From Peptoniphilus_A harei_B (GTDB lineage Bacteria; Bacillota; Clostridia; Tissierellales; Peptoniphilaceae): a stretch of DNA of 64,000 nucleotides. The stretch covers positions 1-64,000 of the forward strand of contig JAWGHR010000003.1 in NCBI GenBank assembly GCA_032560695.1, written 5' to 3'. Below the pieces are notes generated by a model. It was not told the DNA's origin. It ran no database searches and saw only the letters and a list, made by a program, of their open reading frames with translations. The position numbers and the translations under genes are program-made. Below are positions 42,875 through 51,514 of this stretch, piece after piece (position 1 is the first letter of the stretch; the number at the start of each line of letters is the position of its first letter).

Positions 42875-43705
42875 TCACAAGTAATAGTTAATTACGTTCT
42901 CAAGAAGTAGGAGGTTGGTAATGCTTCCTATTCCACCAGGTACTGGGGAGAAGGCTCCAATCTTTCCCATGACAGAAGCTTCATCAAGATCGCCACGATA
43001 TTTGCCTTCCTTGTTCTTTGAAGTCCCAATGTCGATAACAACTGCGTCTTCCTTGAAGTAAGTTTCGTCAAGAGTCTCTGCCCTTCCCATGGCAGTGAAG
43101 ATTATATCACTAGACTTAGTGTGCTTCCTAAGGTCCCTTGTGCCCACGTGACAAACTGTTACAGTTGCAAGTTCACTTAACAAAATCATAGCAAGGGGTT
43201 TGCCAACAACGTTGGAGTGGTTAATGACTACAACATCCTTGCCCTTTAGTTCGTAGCCATAAAATTCTAAGAGCTCATGAGCTGCCTTTGATGCAAGAGG
43301 GATAAAGCCATCAAGATGACCACTATAGACCTTGGCCCTGTTAATGGGATTCATGCAGTCAATGTCCTTATGAGAATCAATGGCAAGAGATATCACATCT
43401 TCATCAATAGACTCTGGAAGAGGCCTAAATACAAGTATGCCTCCAATTTTTTTGTCTTGGTTCAAATCCTTTAAGCAGTCTAAAATTTCTTCCTGACTTA
43501 CATCTTCTTTAAATTCATTTACATCTACACTTACTCCAAGTTTTTCTGCAGATTTTTTTATTCCCTTTAGATAGGCAAGAGATCCATAGTCTTCACCCAC
43601 CCTTATAATAGAAATTATTGGCTTGTCCTTTAACTTATCAACTTTTCCCACTAGGTCCCTAGTCTTTTGATCAACATAGTCCTTGGCATATAAAATCTTT
43701 GTCAT
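42875..43705 (-). CDS. folD: Bifunctional methylenetetrahydrofolate dehydrogenase / methenyltetrahydrofolate cyclohydrolase
   Basis: A 276-aa FolD enzyme that interconverts 5,10-methylene-, methenyl- and 10-formyl-THF. The substrate-binding Lys lies in GSLAYLKGIKKSAEKLG, GGILVFRPLPESID and DIDCMNPIN are signatures, NHSNVVGKPLAMILL is the NADP site, and PVPGGIGSITNLLLLEN is near the end. Variants from the usual PLP and GRS motifs (FRPLPES; NHSNVVG) mark it as divergent but intact. It lies 2 bp downstream of the lipid kinase gene. Confidence 0.92.
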   Translation of the reverse strand: MTKILYAKDYVDQKTRDLVGKVDKLKDKPIISIIRVGEDYGSLAYLKGIKKSAEKLGVSVDVNEFKEDVSQEEILDCLKDLNQDKKIGGILVFRPLPESIDEDVISLAIDSHKDIDCMNPINRAKVYSGHLDGFIPLASKAAHELLEFYGYELKGKDVVVINHSNVVGKPLAMILLSELATVTVCHVGTRDLRKHTKSSDIIFTAMGRAETLDETYFKEDAVVIDIGTSKNKEGKYRGDLDEASVMGKIGAFSPVPGGIGSITNLLLLENVINYYL

Positions 43706-43707
43706 AT

Positions 43708-44595
43708 TTACTCCTTACTTGGAATATAAACTTCCACAGCTTCCTTTAAAATTTTTATCTTTGCTGGAAGTTTTGGTCCCTCATCTCCATCTATGTCAAG
43801 TCTTACTTCTTCATTATCTATTGAAGAAATTTCTACTTCTTTAACGGTGAAGTCTAAAACATTTTTACCCTGCTCCACTTCTCCTTCTAATGAGTCTTTT
43901 AATAATTCAATCCTATCTTTTATAGAATCTTTTGTTAAAATAAATAAATTTGCATATCCATTATTCATCTCTTTATTTTCAGAAGTGAATTCAAGTTGTC
44001 CAATTTTATTTGAAAGTCCAACTATTAGGTGGTCCACTGTACCAGAATAATTTCCACCGTCTGATTTTATATCAAGATTATATTTTTCTGACGTCGTTAA
44101 TTTTTCAATGGATTTTTTTAAATAAGCAAGTCCTCCAAATTTTGATTTTTCTTCAGATGAAACTTCATGGATTGCCTCTGGCACTGCACCGATTGAAGCA
44201 AAAAGGCTGAAAATTTTATCGTTAACTATTCCTAAGTCAATCCTTTTTGTCTTTTTAAAATCAAAAGACTCTAGCGCTTCTTCTATCTCCTGTGGAATAT
44301 TAAGTTTTTTTGCTAACAAATTACCTGTTCCACCTGGGAGTATTAGTAGCTTTGCTTTAGAATTAACATTTTTCATTCCAAGCAATACCTCGTTAACAGA
44401 TCCATCGCCACCAAAAATACCAATAGAATCTACATCCTTTGTTTCTTCTACAAATTTTGTTCCATCTCCTGCTTCCTTTGTTTCTCTTATAACAACTTCG
44501 TCAAAATAATTTTTAAGCTTTTCTTCTATTATTTTTACAAAGTCTTTACCACTTTCATCACCAGAATTTGGATTATAGATAAATAACATTTTCAT
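43708..44595 (-). CDS. Diacylglycerol kinase family lipid kinase
   Basis: A 295-aa YegS/DgkB-type kinase. The N-terminus FIYNPNSGDESGKD, then IFGGDGSVNEVLLGM with the nucleotide-binding GGDG, LLILPGGTGNLLAKKLNIP and IDLGIVNDKIF follow the family pattern. It phosphorylates a lipid such as diacylglycerol for membrane phospholipid recycling. It sits between a reductase gene (18 bp upstream) and folD, probably one transcript. Confidence 0.9.
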   Translation of the reverse strand: MKMLFIYNPNSGDESGKDFVKIIEEKLKNYFDEVVIRETKEAGDGTKFVEETKDVDSIGIFGGDGSVNEVLLGMKNVNSKAKLLILPGGTGNLLAKKLNIPQEIEEALESFDFKKTKRIDLGIVNDKIFSLFASIGAVPEAIHEVSSEEKSKFGGLAYLKKSIEKLTTSEKYNLDIKSDGGNYSGTVDHLIVGLSNKIGQLEFTSENKEMNNGYANLFILTKDSIKDRIELLKDSLEGEVEQGKNVLDFTVKEVEISSIDNEEVRLDIDGDEGPKLPAKIKILKEAVEVYIPSKE

Positions 44596-44613
44596 TTAAA
44601 CGCCCCTTTTATA

Positions 44614-45348
44614 TCAATAAACAATCATACCACCGTTGGGAGAAATTATTTGTCCCGTCATGTAGGAGTTCTTGTCAGAAACCATAAAGGCCACAAGTTC
44701 TGCAATCTCTTCTGTAGTTGCAAGTCTTCCCATGGGTATGTCTTCTGATAAAATGCAGAGATTGTCTGTCCCTATCTCCCTTGTCATTGGTGTGTCAACT
44801 GCACCTGGGGCAACTGCATTAACTGTTATGCCCGAGTAACCAAGTTCTTGGGCAAGAGCCTTTGTAAGTGCATTGATGGCTCCCTTTGTTGCTGAATAGT
44901 GACTCTCCATGGATCCACCAACTATTCCCCAAATTGATGTCATGTTCAAAATTTTCCCCGAGTGTTTTTTTAGCATATAGGGAAGGGCTGCATGAATTGC
45001 ATTGTAAACTCCCTTTACATTGACATCGAAAATCTCGTCCCAAGTTTCTTCGTCAATATCCTGGAAGAGGGCGTAGGAAGATATGCCTGCGTTGTTGATT
45101 AGGATATCAACTCCCTTAAATCTTCTTTCAACTTCTTTAAACATGTCTTCAACTTCAGAAAATTTTCTCACATCTGCTCTTAGGGCAAGGGCATCTTTAC
45201 CCATGTCTCTAATTTCATTTTCTAGTTCTTTTGCTTCTTTTTCTGACTTGTTGTAGTTAATAATTACTCTGTAGTCTTCTCTTGCAAGTCTTCTTGCAAT
45301 GTCCCTTCCAATACCTCGTGAGGCACCAGTAATAAGTACAGTCTTCAT
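44614..45348 (-). CDS. Short-chain dehydrogenase/reductase (FabG-like, possibly YmfI)
   Basis: A 244-aa classical SDR. The NAD(P) motif TGASRGIGRDIA, NNAGIS, catalytic Ser in MTSIWGIVGG, Tyr-Lys in HYSATKGAINAL and the C-terminal GGMIVY are present. The SIWG motif near the active Ser is typical of YmfI, the elongation factor P 5-aminopentanone reductase, as much as of fatty-acid FabG. No fatty-acid genes are nearby, which favours the YmfI reading. It begins a transcript with the lipid kinase and folD. Confidence 0.85.
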   Translation of the reverse strand: MKTVLITGASRGIGRDIARRLAREDYRVIINYNKSEKEAKELENEIRDMGKDALALRADVRKFSEVEDMFKEVERRFKGVDILINNAGISSYALFQDIDEETWDEIFDVNVKGVYNAIHAALPYMLKKHSGKILNMTSIWGIVGGSMESHYSATKGAINALTKALAQELGYSGITVNAVAPGAVDTPMTREIGTDNLCILSEDIPMGRLATTEEIAELVAFMVSDKNSYMTGQIISPNGGMIVY

Positions 45349-45410
45349 CTCGCGTCTTCCACCAACCTTTACTTCATTATACCAAATTTATACTAATAAT
45401 TTTGCAAAAG

Positions 45411-45440
45411 AAAAAAGCCATGTCAAGAACATAGCTTTTT
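45411..45440 (-). terminator. Terminator of the serine dehydratase operon
   Basis: Stem 45413-45423 / 45429-45439 (AAAAGCCATGT with ACATAGCTTTT, one wobble); the minus-strand T run is the complement of 45411-45416. Confidence 0.88.
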
Positions 45441-45460
45441 CCGGTAAATATGCTTTTAAA

Positions 45461-46696
45461 TTATAGGTTTATTCTACCATCTTCGAAGTCTTCTTCTGGG
45501 ATAGGTCTCTTTACAATGTGATTGTAATAGATTTTTTCAACTGCCATTGAAATAGCGTTGTCGCCTGTTACGTTACAAGCTGTACCAAAAGAGTCTTGAG
45601 TTAGGTATAGTGAAATTAAAATTGTAGCAAGTGTTCCTGATGATTCGATTCCAACAACTGGTAGGAATGGAAGGGCACTCATTACTGCTCCACCTGGCGC
45701 ACCTGGTGCTGCAACCATGGCAACTCCAAGAACTGCGATAAACTTAAGTATTAGTGGGAAAGAGTGTGGCATATCAAACATTGTAAGTAATGTGAATACG
45801 CAAGCTGTAAGAGTAATCATTGATCCTGCTAAGTGAACTGTTGCACAAAGTGGGATACAGAATTCTCTAATTTGAGCTGTAACACCCATTTTTCTGTTAC
45901 AAGCAACGTTAACTGGAATAGTTGCTGCAGATGATTGTGTACCTGCTGCTGTTAGGTAAGCTGGGATTGCTTCTTTTAAGCATTTGAAAGGATTTCTTCC
46001 TGTGTATGCTCCTGCAAGAGAAAATTGTACTATTAGGTAAAGTAGGTGTAGTGCAATGATGCAGATAAAGATCTTCCAGAATATTCCAAGAATTGCAAAT
46101 ACTGAACCTGAATATGATAGGTTACAGAAGTTACCAAAGATAAAGAATGGTAGTAGTGGAATTACAAATTTTGCTAGTACAAGATTTATTATTTCGTTAA
46201 ATTCATTAATAGCTTTGTAAAATACTTCTCCAGATCCTTTAGCTCTTAGGGCAGAAACTGTAAGTCCAATCATAAATGCAAGTACAAGTGCTGCTGTTAC
46301 ATCAATGAAAGGTCCAAGTGGAATTTCAAATAATGGCGCAACTTCGTTTGCTGTTGCTTTTTGAATTTCTTCTGCAAGCTCTGGTCTAATAAAGCTTGGG
46401 AATATGTTTCTTGCCATTGTATAAGATAATGAACCTGCAACTAGTGTAGATCCATAAGCTAATGCAACTGTTGCTCCTAAAAGTTTTCCAGCGCCTTCTG
46501 AAAGGTCTGCTATACCCTTAGATACAAAGGCAATAATCATTAGTGGAATTATAAAGTTTAAGAACTTTCCAAATAATCCTGAGATTGTAATTGCTACTTG
46601 AGTTACTACTTCTGGTAAAAATTGTCCAACAAGTACACCAAGTGCAATTGCAATAATAAGTCTAGGAATTAGACCTATTTTTTTCTTTTCCTTCAT
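45461..46696 (-). CDS. Dicarboxylate/amino acid:cation symporter (DAACS family)
   Basis: A 411-aa transporter of the GltP/SstT fold, with the HP1 tip AAGTQSSAATIPV and helix 8/HP2 signatures AAPGAPGGAVMSAL and CNVTGDNAIS. Such proteins move glutamate, aspartate, serine or threonine with Na+ or H+. Its place 5 bp after sdaAA makes serine (SstT-like) the likely substrate. Strong AGGAGG lies upstream of ATG 46696. Confidence 0.9.
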   Translation of the reverse strand: MKEKKKIGLIPRLIIAIALGVLVGQFLPEVVTQVAITISGLFGKFLNFIIPLMIIAFVSKGIADLSEGAGKLLGATVALAYGSTLVAGSLSYTMARNIFPSFIRPELAEEIQKATANEVAPLFEIPLGPFIDVTAALVLAFMIGLTVSALRAKGSGEVFYKAINEFNEIINLVLAKFVIPLLPFFIFGNFCNLSYSGSVFAILGIFWKIFICIIALHLLYLIVQFSLAGAYTGRNPFKCLKEAIPAYLTAAGTQSSAATIPVNVACNRKMGVTAQIREFCIPLCATVHLAGSMITLTACVFTLLTMFDMPHSFPLILKFIAVLGVAMVAAPGAPGGAVMSALPFLPVVGIESSGTLATILISLYLTQDSFGTACNVTGDNAISMAVEKIYYNHIVKRPIPEEDFEDGRINL

Positions 46697-46701
46697 TTTC
46701 T

Positions 46702-47583
46702 TTAATCCTCCTTAATATTTAAAAACTTAGCCCTGATTTCTTGGCCAGTCTTTGTGCCTGCAAGACCTCCAAGACCAGTCTCCCTAATAGATTCATGTAG
46801 CAAGTGACCAACTTCTCCCATGGCTTGACAAACTTCGTCAAAGGGAACAATTGATTTAATACCTGCAAGAGCCATATCAGTTGATATAAAAGAATTCATA
46901 ACTCCTGATGCGTTTCTAAAGGTACATGGATACTCTACTAGTCCTGCTATTGGGTCACAGGCTAGCCCCATTACATTAATAAGTGTAATGCTGGCTGCGT
47001 TTAGTGCTTCTTCTGGACTTCCGCCAAGCATCTCAACTAATGCAGCAGCTGCCATTGCGCTGGCAGATCCACATTCTGCTTGACATCCACCTTCAGCACC
47101 GGCGAACGTTGCATATTTACCAATAATTTGCCCTATTCCTATTGATGTCAATAGTCCATTTATTAAAACCTCGTCATCTAAGCCATATTTTTCCTTGGCT
47201 GCCATTAAGGCTGCCGGCATAATACCAGAGCTTCCAGCAGTAGGTGCTGCTGCAATAGTTCCCATATTTGCATTAGTCTCAGATGTGGAAAAGGCCATAG
47301 CCATTGCCCTAACTAGGAATTTACTAGTTAAAGGGTCTTTTTCTTTTTGATAGTCGTTCATTGTTTTGGCAAATCCGTCTATCATTTTATATTCAGTTTC
47401 AAAGGATTTTTCTAATGTTTCCTGGGAAGATTTTTTCATAACTTCCAAGACTTCTCTAACTTTATCCCTCATCTCTTCTTCAGTTATCTTAAGAGCAAGA
47501 GTTTCTTCTCTTAAGACTAAGTCATAGATGTGGATATTATCCTTCTCACATACTTCAATAACTTCTCTAGCTGTATTTAACAT
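46702..47583 (-). CDS. sdaAA: L-serine dehydratase, iron-sulfur-dependent, alpha subunit
   Basis: A 293-aa subunit that carries the oxygen-labile [4Fe-4S] cluster converting L-serine to pyruvate and ammonia. GTIAAAPTAGSSGIMPAAL and GAEGGCQAECGSASAMAAAA hold the first Cys ligands, and CDPIAGLVEYPC the others. It lies 0-1 bp after sdaAB and just before the symporter, giving a serine uptake and fermentation operon. GGAGGT precedes ATG 47583. Confidence 0.95.
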   Translation of the reverse strand: MLNTAREVIEVCEKDNIHIYDLVLREETLALKITEEEMRDKVREVLEVMKKSSQETLEKSFETEYKMIDGFAKTMNDYQKEKDPLTSKFLVRAMAMAFSTSETNANMGTIAAAPTAGSSGIMPAALMAAKEKYGLDDEVLINGLLTSIGIGQIIGKYATFAGAEGGCQAECGSASAMAAAALVEMLGGSPEEALNAASITLINVMGLACDPIAGLVEYPCTFRNASGVMNSFISTDMALAGIKSIVPFDEVCQAMGEVGHLLHESIRETGLGGLAGTKTGQEIRAKFLNIKED

Positions 47584-48252
47584 TTAAACCTCCACATATT
47601 TAGCTGTAATATATCTGGAATTATTTAACAATTTGTCTAGTACGCTCTCACTTGCACTTTCATCTAGTTCAACTGTAAGAGTCACTATATTTGTAAGTTC
47701 ATTCTTCTTTGTGTTTATAGATTCAATATTGTAGGACTCCTCAGCAAGTATAGTTGACACATCTGCTATAACGCCCTTTTGTTCAGGGTATTGGAACAAG
47801 AGTGTAGGGAACTTGCCATCATAATCAACTTGGATTCCATTGATGTCAACAATTTTCATGTTTCCACCACCTATTGAGGATCCGATTACATATTCGCTTT
47901 CTCTGTCCTTGTAATTAAATTTAATCTTAACTGTATTAGGATGATAATTTTCTCCTAGATTCATTGGTATGAAGGAATACTTTATTCCCCTCTCATCTGC
48001 AATTTCATAGGCATCTCTTATAGAGCTGTCATAGGTTCTAAAACCCATAATACCACCTAGAAGTGCCCTGTCTGTTCCGTGGCCCTTATATGTAAAAGCA
48101 AAGGAACCGTGAAGATAAAATTCAACGCTTTCATAATCTGCTGGACAAATTTTTGCAGCTAATATAGCGATTTTGCAAGCGCCTGCAGTATGGGATGACG
48201 ATGGGCCAACCATTATTGGGCCAAGAATTTCAAACGAACTATATTCTTTCAT
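47584..48252 (-). CDS. sdaAB: L-serine dehydratase, iron-sulfur-dependent, beta subunit
   Basis: A 222-aa subunit. The N-terminal SDH_beta domain (GPIMVGPSSSHTAGACKIAILA) is followed by a C-terminal ACT domain (about 150-222; VIADVSTILAEESYNIESIN) that senses serine in this family. With SdaAA it forms the active enzyme. It is first in the operon, and AAGGAGG precedes ATG 48252. Confidence 0.95.
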   Translation of the reverse strand: MKEYSSFEILGPIMVGPSSSHTAGACKIAILAAKICPADYESVEFYLHGSFAFTYKGHGTDRALLGGIMGFRTYDSSIRDAYEIADERGIKYSFIPMNLGENYHPNTVKIKFNYKDRESEYVIGSSIGGGNMKIVDINGIQVDYDGKFPTLLFQYPEQKGVIADVSTILAEESYNIESINTKKNELTNIVTLTVELDESASESVLDKLLNNSRYITAKYVEV

Positions 48253-48431
48253 TGGACTCCTCCTTATTTCTTAGACATTATTTTAGCATAATAAATTTAA
48301 TTTGTGAAATGAAATTACGCTTGGAGACTGGATAATTATCTTATTTCTCTTTATACATGCTTTGAAAAATTTAAAGATATACTTTAATCTATTAACGCAA
48401 TACAAATAATTGTGATGAACTCAAATATTTC

Positions 48432-48460
48432 TTGCAAGTATATCATAGATATTATAGTAT
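48432..48460 (+). promoter_or_regulatory. Promoter of the AbgT gene
   Basis: TTGCAA (48432-48437), 17-bp spacer, TAGTAT (48455-48460), 40 bp before the abgT start. Confidence 0.55.
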
Positions 48461-48499
48461 TAAATTATGAGGATATTATTTTCATTAAAGGAGGAATTT

Positions 48500-50077
48500 A
48501 TGAAAGAACAAAACAAAAAAGTCAAAGATCAAAATGACGTTGGCGGCTTTCTGAAAGGCGTAGAAAAAATTGGTAATAAATTACCTCACCCTGCCATGAT
48601 TTTTGCAATACTTAGTGTAATCGTAATCATAGTTTCATATTTTGCAGCAAAATCTGGCATGAGCGTAACTTATTTTGATGCTAAAGCTAAAGAAGAAGTA
48701 ACTAAAGAAGCTGTTTCCCTACTTAACTGGGAAGGTCTACGTTACATTTTTAACTCTGCAACAGAAAACTTTACAGGTTTTGCTCCATTGGGAACAGTTC
48801 TTGTAGCTATGCTTGGTGTTGGTGTTGCTGAAAACAGTGGACTTTTTGATGCTACATTAAAAAGACTTTTATCAAATGTAAACCCTACACTTTTAACAGC
48901 TACAGTAGTTTTCGCAGGTGTTATGTCAAATATAGCATCTGATGCAGGATATCTTGTAGTAGTTCCACTTGGAGCACTTATCTTTGCTAACGCAGGTCGT
49001 CACCCACTTGCTGGTATTGCAGCAGGTTTTGCAGGCGTAAGTGGTGGTTTCTCAGCCAACTTAATTCTTGGAACAACTGACCCACTTCTTACTAATATCA
49101 CAAACGAAGCCTTAAGAGCTGGTGGAATTGATATGGAACTTGCAGCTACTTGTAACTGGTACTTCCTATTTGCTTCTACATTCTTAATCACTATTGTTGG
49201 TACTCTTGTAACAAATAAAATAGTTGAAAAGAACTTAGGAGAATACAATGGATCTTATAAGGCAGATGAACACCCTCTTACTGACTTAGAAAGAAAGGGT
49301 CTTAAAAATGCACTTATAGCCCTAATTATCTTTGTAGCTGTAATGGCATTCTTAATGTTCCCAGCAAATGCACCATTTAGAGAATTTGAAGAAGGTAAAA
49401 ATGCAATGACTCTTAAGAATTTCTTAGGTCATGGACTTATCCCAGCAATGCTTTTACTTTTCTTAGTACCTGGACTTGTTTATGGTAAAACTGTTGGAAC
49501 TATCAAAACTTCTCACGACCTTGTTGCTAAAATGACTAAGGCAATGCAAGGAATGGGCGGATACCTTGTACTAGCATTCTTTGCAGCACAATTCGTATCT
49601 TACTTTAACAAGACTAACCTTGGTCTTATACTTGCAAAAAACGGAGCAGACTTCTTAGAATCAGTTGGTTTTAAAGGTCTTCCACTTCTAATAATGTTTA
49701 TCTTGCTATCAGCCTTCCTTAACCTATTCATGGGATCAGCTTCAGCAAAATGGGCAATCATGGCTCCAATCTTTGTACCAATGATGTACAACCTTGGACT
49801 TTCACCTGCACTTACACAAGTTGCATATAGAATTGGTGACTCTTCAACAAACATCATCACACCACTTATGTCTTACTTTGCAATGATCGTTGTATTCATG
49901 CAAAAGTATGACGAAGACTCTGGACTCGGAACATTAACATCAATGATGCTTCCATACTCCATGTGCTTCCTAGTTGGATGGACAGTTCTAATGATAGTTT
50001 GGTATCTAATTGGAATCCCTGTTGGACCTGAAGCACCACTTCACGTACAAGACATGGTTTCAATGTTATTTATCTAA
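48500..50077 (+). CDS. abgT: AbgT family transporter
   Basis: A 525-aa membrane protein. GVEKIGNKLPHPAMIFAILS at the start, APLGTVLVAMLGVGVAENSG, and the PNSGYxxxxPLGA-like DAGYLVVVPLGALIFANAG region are AbgT hallmarks; MGSASAKWAIMAPIFVPM is near residue 420. Members import p-aminobenzoyl-glutamate or export antimetabolites such as sulfonamides. Start ATG 48500 follows AAAGGAGG; the longer frame at 48467 has no site. folD lies about 5 kb away, but no folate salvage hydrolase (abgA/abgB) is adjacent. Confidence 0.9.
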   Translation: MKEQNKKVKDQNDVGGFLKGVEKIGNKLPHPAMIFAILSVIVIIVSYFAAKSGMSVTYFDAKAKEEVTKEAVSLLNWEGLRYIFNSATENFTGFAPLGTVLVAMLGVGVAENSGLFDATLKRLLSNVNPTLLTATVVFAGVMSNIASDAGYLVVVPLGALIFANAGRHPLAGIAAGFAGVSGGFSANLILGTTDPLLTNITNEALRAGGIDMELAATCNWYFLFASTFLITIVGTLVTNKIVEKNLGEYNGSYKADEHPLTDLERKGLKNALIALIIFVAVMAFLMFPANAPFREFEEGKNAMTLKNFLGHGLIPAMLLLFLVPGLVYGKTVGTIKTSHDLVAKMTKAMQGMGGYLVLAFFAAQFVSYFNKTNLGLILAKNGADFLESVGFKGLPLLIMFILLSAFLNLFMGSASAKWAIMAPIFVPMMYNLGLSPALTQVAYRIGDSSTNIITPLMSYFAMIVVFMQKYDEDSGLGTLTSMMLPYSMCFLVGWTVLMIVWYLIGIPVGPEAPLHVQDMVSMLFI

Positions 50078-50100
50078 AATAAAATATTCTCAAATAATAA

Positions 50101-50129
50101 ACCCGGTGGGAGATTCCATCGGGTATTTT
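50101..50129 (+). terminator. Terminator of abgT
   Basis: ACCCGGTGG (50101-50109) pairs with CCATCGGGT (50116-50124), followed by a T run. Confidence 0.9.
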
Positions 50130-50198
50130 TATGTCATCCTTTCATTAAGTTGTAAAAAGACTCCTGCTTAGAAGTCAAAATAAAATTTAAAACTTTTA

Positions 50199-50882
50199 TC
50201 AACCCACACCAAAATCTGTTATTTCAAATAAAATATCAACTCTTGGGTCATCTTCAAGATACCTATATTTCTTCACGAACCAATTAACAAGTTCTTCGTC
50301 TCTTTTTATATCTGTGGAGTTGTTCATAAAAATATTTACTGTTGCGTGGGAGAAATTTTTTATAATCTCCATGTCGCGGTCAATCATTTCTTTAGTCTGA
50401 CCCTTTATGCCCACCATGACGCAGGGAGAGTCAAAATATTTTTGGACTTCTCTATAGTCTTTAAAGTCTGCGCCCTTTCTTAGGACTCTTTCTCTAAAGT
50501 CATTGTCAAAAGTTTCTATTCCTGTTTTAAAAGTTATAGGGACTTTAAAAAAATCTCTTATCTCGTCAAGTCTGTTCCTATAAATCCAATGAGCTTCAAA
50601 AAATAATCTCTTAATATTTTTTTCTTCAACTACTTTTTTTATTTCTTTAAGTGTGTTTTCTGTCAAATCAAAAACTGACGCAGAATCAATGACTTCAAGG
50701 ACTCCAAACTCTCCTGTTACATTTTTTAAAACTTCAAGATTTATCTCGTCTATCTTTTTATTGTCTATCTCATTATCTTCTATATAATCACAAAAAGTAC
50801 ACTTGCCCCACTTGCAAGGTCTCGCCTTTAAGAGGACAATTTCTCTTTTTGTCTTGTTAGTTATTTTTGAATACCTATTGAT
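50199..50882 (-). CDS. Radical SAM protein with apparent AUC start
   Basis: A frame of 228 codons with a near-perfect AAGGAG (complement of 50891-50896) ending 8 bp before an AUC codon at 50882. No ATG, GTG or TTG lies in frame near it; the next in-frame TTG (50666) would drop the metal site. The N-terminus reads INRYSKITNKTKREIVLLKA and then RPCKWGKCTFCDY, with Cys23, Cys28 and Cys31. The spacing CX4CX2C differs from the usual CX3CX2C. LFFEAHWIYRNRLDEI, FKTGIETFD and the end ITDFGVG match a family known in Clostridia. The reaction is unknown. Confidence 0.7.
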   Translation of the reverse strand: MNRYSKITNKTKREIVLLKARPCKWGKCTFCDYIEDNEIDNKKIDEINLEVLKNVTGEFGVLEVIDSASVFDLTENTLKEIKKVVEEKNIKRLFFEAHWIYRNRLDEIRDFFKVPITFKTGIETFDNDFRERVLRKGADFKDYREVQKYFDSPCVMVGIKGQTKEMIDRDMEIIKNFSHATVNIFMNNSTDIKRDEELVNWFVKKYRYLEDDPRVDILFEITDFGVG

Positions 50883-50960
50883 AAAATCATCTCCTTAAGA
50901 AGTTAATCTCTCATGACATTTTAACACATATGATTAATAAAAAATCTTTAAAGATTTAAA

Positions 50961-50991
50961 TGTTGACATGTCAACAAGTATTAATTATACT
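50961..50991 (+). promoter_or_regulatory. MarR-type operator over the promoter of the MarR gene
   Basis: A perfect 16-bp palindrome TGTTGACATGTCAACA (50961-50976) contains the -35 TTGACA (50963-50968); after 17 bp comes TATACT (50986-50991). The palindrome also puts a TTGACA on the minus strand toward the radical SAM gene. It should be the binding site for the MarR protein encoded 45 bp downstream. Confidence 0.75.
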
Positions 50992-51020
50992 TAAGCTTGC
51001 ATTAAATTAGTGAGGTGCTT

Positions 51021-51464
51021 ATGCTAGATAAATTTAATTACTTTTCCAGTGAGGTCTTTAATATTGTAAAAAACTGGCAAAAGTTAGCTGGCCAAGTCAT
51101 GAAGGACTTTGGCTTAAACGCAAGTCAGCTCATCTATATGCTGGCCCTCTACGACCACGACAAACTTAACTCCCAGGAGCTTGTGAAGATAAGCGGCAAG
51201 GACAAGTCTGACGTGTCGAGAAACCTAAACCAAATGATAAGGTCTGGCATCGTAGAGAAAAAGTCAACCAATAAAAACAACTACGGTGGCAGCTTTTATC
51301 TCACAGAAAAGGGTAGGCTTATAGGTTCCAAGATAAGTGAAAAGACCATGGAATATATTGAGCTTGCAAACAAAAATATTTCAAGGGACAAGAAGGAGAT
51401 CTTTTACGAGGTCCTAGGTGCTCTTTCAGAAAATATTGAAAACTTGACAGAAGAAAACCTTTAA
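51021..51464 (+). CDS. MarR family transcriptional regulator
   Basis: A 147-aa winged-helix regulator. The DNA-recognition region is LNSQELVKISGKDKSDVSRNLNQMIRSGIVEK, followed by the wing STNKNNYGGSFYLTEKGRLIG. MarR dimers bind palindromes and let go when a small ligand binds. A perfect palindrome overlaps its promoter, so it is likely autoregulatory and may control the divergent radical SAM gene too. Start ATG 51021 follows GAGG; a GTG 6 bp upstream sits in that site. Confidence 0.9.
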   Translation: MLDKFNYFSSEVFNIVKNWQKLAGQVMKDFGLNASQLIYMLALYDHDKLNSQELVKISGKDKSDVSRNLNQMIRSGIVEKKSTNKNNYGGSFYLTEKGRLIGSKISEKTMEYIELANKNISRDKKEIFYEVLGALSENIENLTEENL

Positions 51465-51514
51465 TTTGATAGAATTCAAATTTAGACTATAGATTTATAA
51501 TTGAGAGGAAATAT

